The notes below the pieces were generated by a model. That model was not told the DNA's origin. It did not search any database and was given only the letters and a program-made list of their open reading frames with translations. Shown here in pieces: positions 33,717-41,920 of a DNA stretch of 47,019 nt. The stretch covers positions 1-47,019 of the forward strand of contig JAEYNR010000067.1 of NCBI GenBank assembly GCA_023412475.1, written 5' to 3'. The translations under genes and the position numbers were made by a program. The DNA is from Fibrobacterota bacterium. Its GTDB lineage: Bacteria > Fibrobacterota > Chitinivibrionia > Chitinivibrionales > Chitinispirillaceae. Numbering within the stretch: the stretch's first letter is position 1; each line of letters opens with the position of its first letter.

Positions 33717-34789
33717 TGATAGTTACAGAAAAGCAGCTCTCCGCTCTTCTGGTCACGTAGATGCAACCCGTTTCCTTTGCAGTATTTCCATACTCTACAA
33801 TCGATGCACACTCCGGTTTTCGCCCAACCCCTTTTTCTCATATTCTGGAAACGGTTATTCCAGACATCCCAGAAATCGTCTTTATATATGTTGCCCTGAA
33901 TATAATCCTGTCTCAGCGATGGACAAGCAGATATCGATCCATCAACCAGCACCGACCCGATTCCTATCCCTGCGCCACAATTAAAAGGGATGTCACGCAC
34001 TTCCATCTCATACTCCCCAAGAAATCCTTCACATCCATAAGAAGCAATGATTTTTCCCTCTTTGCGTGTTTCTCTAATAAACTCCATAAGCTTAATCAGT
34101 TGATTGCCAGTTAATTTCAACTCTTCATTGCCGCTGGCACGTCCTTTGGGAAATATGGTGGCCAGCCTCCACCTTTTAACCCCACGCTTAACCAGCACCT
34201 CTTTTATCTGATGAAGCACTTCGATATTTTTCTGATTTACACAAGTAACCACATCAAAAAAAAGCCCTTTTTTTGATGCCTCTGATGCCAGTTCAATGGT
34301 AAGAATCGCTTTTTTGTAAGAATCCGCTCTACCCCGGAACCAATTGTGCTCCTGCGAAAGACCATCGAGACTGATTGCCATGGAACTTATTCCAGCCTTA
34401 AGCAAATTTTCAAATTTGCGGGCAGTCATCAGATATCCATTGGTTACAATACCCCAGGGGTATCCTAACAAACGAATCTGAGAGCCAGCATCTACCAGAT
34501 CATCCCTTACTAAAGGCTCCCCGCCGGTGATTGCTACAATCATCTTTGAGGGATCAACCCTGTTTTTTAAACTCTGCAGTACTTTCAGAAAATCCTTTGC
34601 AGGCATATCCGGATGCTCAGAATCACTCTTGCAGTCACTTCCACAATGCAAACAGTTCATGTTGCAACGAGTCGTGCACTCCCAGAACAGATACCTGAGC
34701 TCATGAATTCGGGCGTCTATACCCTTTTTCAAAGAATACAGCTCTAAAGCGATTCTCTTTTTAAGGGAAATTTTTTCTGCGCAAATCAT
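33701..34789 (-). CDS. Radical SAM/SPASM enzyme (rSAM/lipoprotein-system type)
   Basis: In the 362-aa protein the radical SAM motif is C42-x3-C46-x2-C49 (RCNMNCLHC), followed by ITGGEPL, ISLDGLSQEHNWFRG and FDVVTCVN. The C-terminal SPASM region binds extra clusters: FNCGAGIGIGSVLVDG, ACPSLR, then CIDCRVWKYCKG and LLFC. The WECTTRCNMNCLHCGSDC signature and the coupled partner fit the rSAM enzymes paired with a putative lipoprotein (TIGR04133-like). It probably modifies a peptide or protein. Its ATG overlaps the stop of the adjacent secreted-protein gene (ATGA, 34786-34789), which makes that protein the prime substrate candidate. Confidence 0.85.
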   Translation of the reverse strand: MICAEKISLKKRIALELYSLKKGIDARIHELRYLFWECTTRCNMNCLHCGSDCKSDSEHPDMPAKDFLKVLQSLKNRVDPSKMIVAITGGEPLVRDDLVDAGSQIRLLGYPWGIVTNGYLMTARKFENLLKAGISSMAISLDGLSQEHNWFRGRADSYKKAILTIELASEASKKGLFFDVVTCVNQKNIEVLHQIKEVLVKRGVKRWRLATIFPKGRASGNEELKLTGNQLIKLMEFIRETRKEGKIIASYGCEGFLGEYEMEVRDIPFNCGAGIGIGSVLVDGSISACPSLRQDYIQGNIYKDDFWDVWNNRFQNMRKRGWAKTGVCIDCRVWKYCKGNGLHLRDQKSGELLFCNYHHLIT

Positions 34790-35538
34790 TTCAATGCAAT
34801 CTTTGTACTTAACAGTCCCTGAGCAGTCTCCACATTAATAAGATAAACACCCCGGGATAATCTTTCCGTATTCCACCTCAGAATACCATCCTCTGAAATT
34901 TTCTGTGAAGAGACCAGCTTTCCGGTTATATCAATAATTTTGGCCGAATAATTGTTTCCACCAGACCAGTTACCGATCTTTAGTGATACTGTGTTATCAC
35001 TAATCATTTTAGTCAGCGGTACTGATATCGGCTTTTTTTCCTGACGAATGCCATTTGCGTCATTTGGATGTAAATAGATAACAATACTTGTATCTGAATT
35101 AGAATTCAATTCATATAGGTCCGATATTGCAATAGGATTTTCTGAAATTTTGTAATCGGAGTCATATTGTGCAAAAATTATACTGCCGGTTTCCTGCTTA
35201 AATAATGATTCAGGATATGCAGTTTCAAAGTTACCCAGGGAATCAGTGACCACCGAATCAACAATATTTATTACATGACATGAAGAGCTCACACCATAAA
35301 GTGGACATATCGCATGTTCACCCATAAAAAGTTTTAAATCCCTTGCAAGAGTCAAACCACCCTTCCAATAAACTTTTCCCCTGATAGTTTTCTTTTCTCC
35401 TTCTTCATCTTTAATTCCGGCAGACAACCACCCGGAAAATAAACAAAAAACGGCGAACACATAGGCTATAGCCTTGCTATAGAGAGACAGCAAAGAACAA
35501 CAAGTCCACACAGAAGCTCTGATTACTTTTATTCCCAT
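34786..35538 (-). CDS. Secreted paralog B with T9SS-like tail, candidate rSAM substrate
   Basis: The 250-aa protein starts at ATG 35538 (TAGGAG upstream). It has a hydrophobic N-terminus (SKAIAYVFAVFCLFSGWLSA) preceded by KVIRASVWTCC, then a beta-rich domain (IRGKVYWKGG, CPLYGVSSSC, DSVVTDSLGNFETAYPES) and a C-terminal domain (about 180-250: VSLKIGNWSGGNNYSAKIID, ILRWNTERLSRGVYLINV, STKIALK). That domain resembles the type IX secretion sorting tail of Fibrobacterota/Bacteroidota. It is homologous end to end with the gene upstream. Translational coupling to the radical SAM gene suggests modification of this protein. Confidence 0.7.
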   Translation of the reverse strand: MGIKVIRASVWTCCSLLSLYSKAIAYVFAVFCLFSGWLSAGIKDEEGEKKTIRGKVYWKGGLTLARDLKLFMGEHAICPLYGVSSSCHVINIVDSVVTDSLGNFETAYPESLFKQETGSIIFAQYDSDYKISENPIAISDLYELNSNSDTSIVIYLHPNDANGIRQEKKPISVPLTKMISDNTVSLKIGNWSGGNNYSAKIIDITGKLVSSQKISEDGILRWNTERLSRGVYLINVETAQGLLSTKIALK

Positions 35539-35645
35539 TTTCAAAACTCCTATTTGAGTGTATGCTGGATCGACGGATAAATTTTCCAGATTAAGCTTAG
35601 GCGATATAAGATTCTCTCTATACCATAAATTGATATATACGTAAT

Positions 35646-36404
35646 TCAGTCATTTAGTAATATTTCAGTGCTGAATGAGGTTTCTTTGGTAACAATCTTC
35701 AGCAAATAAACCCCATTTGTAATCCCCTTTGTATCCCAGCGTAAAACACCATCGGCAGCAATCACCGGTGAAGCTATCCGCTTTCCTGCCACATCTATGA
35801 TTTCTGCAGTGTAACGCTTCCCGTAAGACCAGTCACCTATCTTTAAGAACAGATATTTTCCTCTTATCGACTTAATTATCGCAGGCCTGGGTGCTGCCGC
35901 TTTTTTTTGAAGAATGGGTGTGCCTTGCGTTTTCAGATATATTGTCAGCGATGTATCTGAATATGGACTTAATATGTATTTATCGGAAATGGAAATGTGT
36001 TCGAAATATGGGCTGTGTGCAGAATCCTTCTTCGCAAAAATTACTTCCCTGGCTCCTCCACTAAATATCTTTCCAGAATAAGTGGTTTCAAAATTTCCAT
36101 CCGCATCCGTTTCAACAGAATCAAACGGTTCAAAGCTGCATGGTAACGCTATCCCATACTCCGGACATAACCAGAAACCACCAATATAAACCCTTATATT
36201 TCTTAAAACAGTCGAATCCACGTCACTGAGGACTTTTCCTCTAATTTTGCTTGGGGCAACTATTCCCTGTTCTGAAAAGACAGTTCTAGTCCACAATCCG
36301 GAAATCATGCAGAACACAGCAAAGACCAGTGTTACAGCTTTATTGCATAAAAACAACAGATGGCCAAACGTCCATGATGAAGCTTTTATTATCTTCTTTG
36401 CCAT
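35646..36404 (-). CDS. Secreted paralog A with T9SS-like tail, candidate rSAM substrate
   Basis: The 252-aa protein starts at ATG 36404, chosen for AAGGAG upstream; the frame runs on to 36593 without a ribosome-binding site. The layout matches the downstream paralog: KIIKASSWTFGHLLFLCNKA, hydrophobic FAVFCMISG, then IRGKVLSDVDST, RNIRVYIGGFWLCPEYG, DSVETDADGNFETTYSG and a C-terminal sorting-like tail (YLFLKIGDWSYGKRYTAEII, VLRWDTKGITNGVYLLKI, STEILL). Both proteins keep a CP-x-YG...C cluster, a likely modification or metal site. It lies about 107 bp upstream of paralog B. Tandem duplication is evident; function unknown. Confidence 0.7.
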   Translation of the reverse strand: MAKKIIKASSWTFGHLLFLCNKAVTLVFAVFCMISGLWTRTVFSEQGIVAPSKIRGKVLSDVDSTVLRNIRVYIGGFWLCPEYGIALPCSFEPFDSVETDADGNFETTYSGKIFSGGAREVIFAKKDSAHSPYFEHISISDKYILSPYSDTSLTIYLKTQGTPILQKKAAAPRPAIIKSIRGKYLFLKIGDWSYGKRYTAEIIDVAGKRIASPVIAADGVLRWDTKGITNGVYLLKIVTKETSFSTEILLND

Positions 36405-36519
36405 TCTGCATCTCCTTTTTATTTCACTGATAATTATAATATACACTTGAGTATACAGCGCAACATCAGAAAGTGACAATAAGTGTTTTCTGTGAGAAAA
36501 TAAATCGGGATAGCAATAG

Positions 36520-36741
36520 TCATCGGCAATATTCTGTTTCAACAGGTACGATGTTAAGTGCTCTTGGGCCCCGGAAGGTGAAATGAAGGTCAAAAATTAC
36601 CTGCTGACCTTCATAAACCATTCGATATCCCTGCCTGTTAATATCTTTATAGGTAAATTTTATCACCCCGGGAACCTCATCGTTTACAATAAAACCGGTT
36701 CCGTTGATTTCGTTAAATGAACTGACAAATCCCCTGGACAT
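36520..36741 (-). CDS. Cold-shock-domain-like small protein
   Basis: The 73-aa protein has the order of a cold-shock (S1-like OB) fold: RGFVSSFNEINGTGFIV (strand 1 and RNP1-like region), IKFTYKDINRQGYRMVYEGQ, VIFDLHFTFRGPRALNIVPV. The aromatic RNP1 (GYGFI) and RNP2 (VFVH) motifs are altered to GTGFI and IKFT, so nucleic-acid binding may be weaker or different. It lies 12 bp after mtnA on the same strand and is probably cotranscribed. Confidence 0.75.
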   Translation of the reverse strand: MSRGFVSSFNEINGTGFIVNDEVPGVIKFTYKDINRQGYRMVYEGQQVIFDLHFTFRGPRALNIVPVETEYCR

Positions 36742-36753
36742 ACATCCTGTTCC

Positions 36754-37800
36754 TTACCGCATGCATTTCAGATTTAGCTCAAACGGAGGATTTATCACGC
36801 CCTTGTCAGTGATAAATGCAGTTATAAGATGAGCCGGGGTGACATCAAATGCAGGATTGAAAATATTAACACCCGTTGGCGCAGTCTGTTTTCCAAACCC
36901 GCAACTGACCTCTTTTGTGTCACGTTCTTCAATAGGAATCTGCGAACCGTTTTCCATCGACATGTCAAAGGTAGAAAAAGGTGCTGCAACATAGAAAGGT
37001 ATTTTGTGTGCGCTGGCAAGAAGCGCAACCCCATAGGTACCGATCTTATTTGCAGTATCCCCATTTGAAGTGATTCTGTCTGCACCAACAATCACCGCTT
37101 CTACCAACCCTCTGGCCATGACAGTTGCTGCCATGTTATCACAAATTAAGGTCACCGGAATCCCAGCCTGCTTCAGCTCAAATGCAGTAATCCTGGCACC
37201 TTGCAAAAGAGGACGGGTCTCATCTGCATACACATGAAAACGGATCCCTCTCTCTGCCCCCACATAGATTGGCGCCAAAGCAGTCCCATATTCTGCAGTA
37301 GCAAGACCACCGGCATTACAATGTGTCAGAATCGTTCTTTTGCTACCCAAAAGCTCAACCCCGGCCTCACCAATTAATCTTCCGGTCTCACGATCCTCTT
37401 CAAGGATTCCATTAGCTTCGTCAAGAAGTCCCTGCTTTATACCTGTTATCGTATTTCCCGCTTCGATCAGTTTTTTTGCAGTGCCCTTCATTCGTCTTAT
37501 GGCCCAGAAAAGATTCACTGCCGTAGGTCTTGATTCGGACAGATAATCAGTATTCTTTTCTAGAATTGTAAAAAAATCAGCCGAAGAGCCGCTTTCAGGA
37601 AAGTTTCTGATGGCCAGATAAACTCCAAATGCTGCAGCGATTCCAATCGCAGGAGCCCCCCTGACTTTCAGTATCTTTATCGCATGATACATCTGCTCGA
37701 CAGTGTCGATTTGCTCATAAACTAGTTCTGTTGGCAACTTTGTCTGATCAATTATTCTCACCGAGTTATCAGTCCACTCGATAGTCTTAAGCCGTGACAT
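36754..37800 (-). CDS. mtnA: Methylthioribose-1-phosphate isomerase
   Basis: The 348-aa protein matches MtnA, which converts 5-methylthioribose-1-phosphate to methylthioribulose-1-phosphate in methionine salvage and belongs to the eIF2B-alpha-like family. Landmarks: KVRGAPAIGIAAAFGVYLA, SRPTAVNLFWAIRRMK, ILTHCNAGGLATAEYGTA (catalytic Cys), ADETRPLLQGARITAFEL, AVIVGADRITSNGDTANKIG (catalytic Asp) and IPFYVAAP. AAAGGAGATAC precedes the ATG. No other salvage gene is nearby. Confidence 0.96.
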   Translation of the reverse strand: MSRLKTIEWTDNSVRIIDQTKLPTELVYEQIDTVEQMYHAIKILKVRGAPAIGIAAAFGVYLAIRNFPESGSSADFFTILEKNTDYLSESRPTAVNLFWAIRRMKGTAKKLIEAGNTITGIKQGLLDEANGILEEDRETGRLIGEAGVELLGSKRTILTHCNAGGLATAEYGTALAPIYVGAERGIRFHVYADETRPLLQGARITAFELKQAGIPVTLICDNMAATVMARGLVEAVIVGADRITSNGDTANKIGTYGVALLASAHKIPFYVAAPFSTFDMSMENGSQIPIEERDTKEVSCGFGKQTAPTGVNIFNPAFDVTPAHLITAFITDKGVINPPFELNLKCMR

Positions 37801-38140
37801 GTATCTCCTTTATCTAAGAACTTTTTTTGTAAACACTCAGCTATCTAATCAGAAAAAAATATGAACTAATATCAAAACAATTTCTAATAAGAAATAAATA
37901 TCTAAACGAAGAATCGGAAGTTAAGACAACTCCTTTTGTATTAGGTATCACTGTTTTTCTAATCTGACTATTCTTCATCGATTGCATATATGTACCCGTC
38001 TTCAGTCCCATTTACTTCGACATTCGTTATTTTATGTTCGTTATTCGTTATTTCCTATGGTATATGTGTTTTCTATCCTATCTTACTCTGTACGAATTGT
38101 TTTTACTATTGTGAATTGTACCGATTTCCATCCTAAAACA
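37801..38140. other. Intergenic stretch with CGTTATT-family repeat
   Basis: No gene is seen. At about 38017-38060 the sequence TTCGACATTCGTTATT and nearby GTTCGTTATTCGTTATTTCC belong to a dispersed family with relatives at about 13216-13241 (inverted), 14488-14505 and 44829-44855 (inverted). The rest is AT-rich and featureless. Confidence 0.5.
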
Positions 38141-38180
38141 ATTTAACCCCTCCATGGAATTTATCCATAAGGGGTTAAAT
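38141..38180 (-). terminator. Long hairpin downstream of EF-G-like gene
   Basis: ATTTAACCCCT (38141-38151) and AGGGGTTAAAT (38170-38180) form an 11-bp perfect stem. Inside it ATGGA (38154-38158) and TCCAT (38164-38168) extend the fold. It lies 29 bp beyond the stop of the EF-G-like gene. The following T content on the minus strand is modest (TTGTTTT). Confidence 0.7.
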
Positions 38181-38208
38181 CTATTCTATTTCAAAGAAGA
38201 GTTAAGGT

Positions 38209-40296
38209 TCAGGCTTCCACAGCCACTTCCTTCTTTGAACTCTCAATAACTTTCTTGGCCAGCTCTGCAGGAACTGGTTCATAATGAGAGAACGATTTAG
38301 TGAAAAAACCCCGTCCCTGGGTCAGAGATCTTAGTGTGTTAGAATAATTCTGAACCTCTACTTCCGGCACTTTCGCAGTAATGGTCTGCTTTTTACCACT
38401 AGGATTCATTCCACCTATTTTACCGCGCCTTGAAGAAAGATCCCCCATGATATCACCAGTCGACTCCTCCGGAACTGTAACAGTCAGATTAACCATCGGC
38501 TCCAGAAGTATTGGTGAAGCACTTTCAAATGCCTTTTTAAATACCTCCCTGCCTGCAATCTGAAAAGCGATATCCTTTGAATCAACCGGATGAGTCTTTC
38601 CATCTACAAGTGAAACACGGACATCTACTATAGGATATCCGGCCAGAATTCCTTCCTCCATCTTACTTCGCGCACCCTTGTCAACACTGGGACGATATAC
38701 CTGATCAATAACTCCTCCTACTATTTTATCCACAAACTCATAGCCGGTACCTCTTGGAAGTGGCTCAAGATCTATGCACACTTTTGCATACTGACCGGCA
38801 CCACCTGACTGCTTTTTGTGGGTGTATTCTACATATTTTACCGGCTTGGTAATCGTCTCACGATAAGAAAGCTTGCGAGGCCTACGCACTACTTCCACTT
38901 TAAAACGGTTTTTAAGATTTTCCAGAATTATATCAAAATGAATATCTCCCATTGCAGAGAGAATCGATTGATGAACATCGGCCTGATACTTGTAGGTGAA
39001 GCTGATATCTTCCTCGTGAAGCTTGGCTAAGCCTACCGCAATCTTCTCCTCATCACCTTTCTTACTGGCATCAATTGCAATACTAGCCACCGGCTCGGGT
39101 AACTCTGTGGCCGGAAATCGGAAATTAGCACTCTTATCTACCAGAGAATTATTGGTGTGAGTATCTTTTAATTTCAATACACCTCCAATATCACCACAAA
39201 CCATCTCAGAGGTCTCTGCTCTCTCTTTTCCCCGTAAATAAAACATACTGCCCATCTTCTCGCTATTTCCCCGTTCCGGATTGTTCAGTTCCATCCCGGT
39301 TTGTATGTTACCCGAGAATACCCGGATCAGATTTATCTCCCCTAAATGCTCTTCAGAAAGAGATTTGAAAACAAATGCAGCCGCAGGATTTTTCCCATCA
39401 CAGGCTATCTGCTTTTGCTGATCGTTTTCCAACACAGTAACACTTTTACGCATACTGGCCGCAGGACATAGATCTACAATTTTACTGAGTAACTGATCTA
39501 CCCCAATATTCAGGGTGGCACTACCTGATAAAAGCGGATAAATATTTCCTGTCTGAACCCCTTTAGCTAAGCCATCCAGTATCTCCTGATCAGATAACTC
39601 TCCCTTTTCAAAATATGCATTCATCAGATCTTCATCTGTCTCTGCAACCGACTCCATCAAGGCTTGCCTGAAAGTATCTACCTGAGCTGCTATATCGGCA
39701 GGGATCTCGATTTTGCTGCCTATGCCATTTCCCTCTGGGGTGTATGAATAAGCTACCTTTGCCACCAGATCAACTACACCTCTAAAAGATGGACCTGCTG
39801 ATATTGGAATCACCAAAGGTGCAACTGCTGAACCGAAGGCCACCTTAAGCTGATCCAGAACATTCTGAAAGTTCGCATTCTCTTTATCCATTCCGTTTAT
39901 AAATATAACCCGCGAAACTTCTGTGTCTTCAAGATAAGAGGTAACCAACTCGGTTCCAACCTGAACACCACTGACACCATCGACTAGGATCACTGCCGTC
40001 TCTACTACTCTAAGAGCCGCTTTGGCTTCTCCCAGAAGATCCAGAAATCCGGGAGTGTCCAAAACATTTATTTTAGTCTCATTCCACTCACAATAACCCA
40101 AATGCGTGGATATAGTCATTTTCCGTTCTTTTTCATCAAAACGACTATCAAAAACACTGCTGCCATTATCCACTTTGCCCAGCTTAGAGGTAGCTTTTGC
40201 AGTAAAACAGGAAGCCTCTAACAGTGAAGTTTTTCCTACTCCACCATGAGACAACAGACAGACATTACGTATCGATCCGGCCTGGTATTTCTTCAT
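38209..40296 (-). CDS. Elongation factor G-like GTPase (EF-G2 type)
   Basis: The 695-aa protein has EF-G-like domain order. The GTPase domain shows P-loop LSHGGVGKTSLLEA, FDEKERKMTIS in switch I, VLDTPGF (G3) and INGMDKEN in place of the NKMD of canonical EF-G (G4). Later domains show YRETITKPVKYVEYTHKKQS, GGAGQYAKVCIDL, GGVIDQVYRPSVDKGARSKM and the closing FSHYEPVPAELAKKVI. The altered G1 and G4 and weak resemblance in the tip region fit the EF-G-like (EF-G2) subgroup, not the translocase FusA of the str operon. GGAGG lies before the ATG. A strong hairpin follows the gene. Confidence 0.9.
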   Translation of the reverse strand: MKKYQAGSIRNVCLLSHGGVGKTSLLEASCFTAKATSKLGKVDNGSSVFDSRFDEKERKMTISTHLGYCEWNETKINVLDTPGFLDLLGEAKAALRVVETAVILVDGVSGVQVGTELVTSYLEDTEVSRVIFINGMDKENANFQNVLDQLKVAFGSAVAPLVIPISAGPSFRGVVDLVAKVAYSYTPEGNGIGSKIEIPADIAAQVDTFRQALMESVAETDEDLMNAYFEKGELSDQEILDGLAKGVQTGNIYPLLSGSATLNIGVDQLLSKIVDLCPAASMRKSVTVLENDQQKQIACDGKNPAAAFVFKSLSEEHLGEINLIRVFSGNIQTGMELNNPERGNSEKMGSMFYLRGKERAETSEMVCGDIGGVLKLKDTHTNNSLVDKSANFRFPATELPEPVASIAIDASKKGDEEKIAVGLAKLHEEDISFTYKYQADVHQSILSAMGDIHFDIILENLKNRFKVEVVRRPRKLSYRETITKPVKYVEYTHKKQSGGAGQYAKVCIDLEPLPRGTGYEFVDKIVGGVIDQVYRPSVDKGARSKMEEGILAGYPIVDVRVSLVDGKTHPVDSKDIAFQIAGREVFKKAFESASPILLEPMVNLTVTVPEESTGDIMGDLSSRRGKIGGMNPSGKKQTITAKVPEVEVQNYSNTLRSLTQGRGFFTKSFSHYEPVPAELAKKVIESSKKEVAVEA

Positions 40297-40593
40297 GTAA
40301 CCTCCGTACGGGATAGTTCCTCGTAAGCTTTTTCGGGTTGTTGTGTTTGTTTGAATTTAAGCCTTTAATTTTGGCCAATAAAGAAATATATAAATGGAAA
40401 CATGCCTATGCAATTCTCATCAAAAAGAATAAATCTCCTTTTCCATGCTCCTCGTTGCCAGGGATTTCACCATTAAACATCAGACCTGCACTGATTACCC
40501 TATAATTAGAAACATTCGTGAGCGAACCAGAATTAAAATGAATTTCTATATCTGGTAGTCCTTACCCGGCCCAAAACCGTCTGTTTCCCGTAC

Positions 40594-41118
40594 CTAGCAG
40601 CTTGTCGCCAGTACTGATGGTTTCCTGCTGATTACCCCAATCAGCTCATAAATCACCACCAATACCATTCCAACGGTCACATAGGCATCTGCCAGATTAA
40701 AATAAAAAGGCCAGTTCAGAAAGCTTCCAGCATGAATGTGTATAAAATCCACTACATAACCTTTAAATATGCTATCGGTCAGATTTCCTACAGCCCCTGC
40801 CCAGAAAAGAAGAAATGGAAGATGAAATAGAAATGATTGTTTGCGCTTGATCCAGATAAACGCCATTAAGCCCAAAAGTATCAATGCCCTCACAGCAGTC
40901 ATCAACCCCGATGAAACCCCAGACATTTTCCCATTAAACATACCAAATACCATTCCCCGATTTTCAGCAAATCCCAAATCCAGAAAATGCTTCGATACAG
41001 TAATCACAGGTTTATCCCGGAGATTTTTTTCTGCCCATCTTTTTGAGTGATAGTCAGCACCAAAGCAGCCCAGAGTTACTAATAGAATAAGAAAATATTT
41101 CAACAGTGTTTTTATCAT
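40594..41118 (-). CDS. lspA: Lipoprotein signal peptidase (signal peptidase II)
   Basis: The 174-aa, four-helix membrane protein has LspA motifs: ADYHSKRWA, FAENRGMVFGMF (Asn-Arg-Gly box), GAVGNLTDSIFKGYVVDFI (first catalytic Asp in VDFI) and FNLADAYVTVG (second catalytic Asp). It cleaves prolipoprotein signal peptides after lipidation. The start has AGGAGAA seven to eight bases upstream. It points the same way as the EF-G-like gene 297 bp downstream. It is divergent from the HIT gene. Confidence 0.96.
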   Translation of the reverse strand: MIKTLLKYFLILLVTLGCFGADYHSKRWAEKNLRDKPVITVSKHFLDLGFAENRGMVFGMFNGKMSGVSSGLMTAVRALILLGLMAFIWIKRKQSFLFHLPFLLFWAGAVGNLTDSIFKGYVVDFIHIHAGSFLNWPFYFNLADAYVTVGMVLVVIYELIGVISRKPSVLATSC

Positions 41119-41388
41119 TACAAATTCTCCTGACCCAGTAATGTTACTTGCTCATTCTCCAGAAAATAGGAATGTGAAATATACTTTTAATGAATATGAG
41201 AAATCAGCTTTTACTATGATCAGAAGTGGACCGTTTAACGATCAGCAGCCGCTGCAACCATGGTAATTTCTGATGCGTTCACTTTTCACAGTATTCGTTT
41301 TTTTCTGTATTCTTCGTTTTTTCCCTAATTAATTTTAGCTACTGTAACAAAAAGGCAACTCCACTCTATTTCGATTGGACCCGAGACT

Positions 41389-41829
41389 ATGGATGAATGC
41401 ACCTTCTGCCAGATTATAAGGGGTAAAATCTCTGCATATACGGTGTTTGAAAATAACAACTCAATAGCATTTCTGGATAAGAGGCCTCTTTTTCCTGGAC
41501 ATACCCTCCTTATACCCAAGACTCATATCAGCATACTTGCAGAGATGCCAAACGAATTAATCGGTCCATTCTTTGAAACTGCGCGCAATCTGAGTGTTGC
41601 TGTAGAAAAGGCGATGAAAGCTCAAGGGTCCTTTGTAGCCCTCAATAACCGGGTAAGCCAAAGTGTTCCTCACCTGCACGTTCATATCGTCCCCCGAACC
41701 AGAGGCGATGGTCTTCGTGGCTTCTTCTGGCCACGCAAAAACTACAAAAATGAAGCAGAGATGATCGAAGTAACCAACAAAATCAAAACAGCAATTCCAA
41801 TGAAGCCTAGAAAGGCTTCACTATCTTAG
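41389..41829 (+). CDS. HIT family nucleotide hydrolase/transferase
   Basis: The 146-aa protein has an N-terminal CTFCQIIRGKISAYTVFEN (zinc-type CxxC), FLDKRPLFPGHTLLIPKTHI and the histidine triad PHLHVHIVPR near residue 93. HIT proteins of this HinT/Fhit-like kind hydrolyse nucleoside phosphoramidates or dinucleoside polyphosphates. No clear ribosome-binding site precedes the ATG. It is convergent with the UDP-glucose dehydrogenase gene. Confidence 0.93.
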   Translation: MDECTFCQIIRGKISAYTVFENNNSIAFLDKRPLFPGHTLLIPKTHISILAEMPNELIGPFFETARNLSVAVEKAMKAQGSFVALNNRVSQSVPHLHVHIVPRTRGDGLRGFFWPRKNYKNEAEMIEVTNKIKTAIPMKPRKASLS

Positions 41830-41879
41830 CGTGGGGCTCCTTGCCCAACGAATGATGGGTTTGGTATCCCCACCGTATG

Positions 41880-41897
41880 GGGGGAATCATATCCCCC
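41880..41897. terminator. Hairpin between convergent HIT and UGD genes
   Basis: GGGGGA (41880-41885) and TCCCCC (41892-41897) can pair with a 6-nt loop, and a neighbouring CCCC...GGGG (about 41868-41882) is an alternative. No clear T-run follows, so the terminator role is only likely from the position between two converging genes. Confidence 0.4.
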
Positions 41898-41920
41898 AAG
41901 ATATGACCCGCACACAATTT

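Noticed and set aside
38209..40296. Canonical translocase FusA
   Set aside because: G1 (SHGGVGKTS) and G4 (NGMD) differ from canonical EF-G and no str-operon genes adjoin, so the EF-G-like subgroup is preferred.
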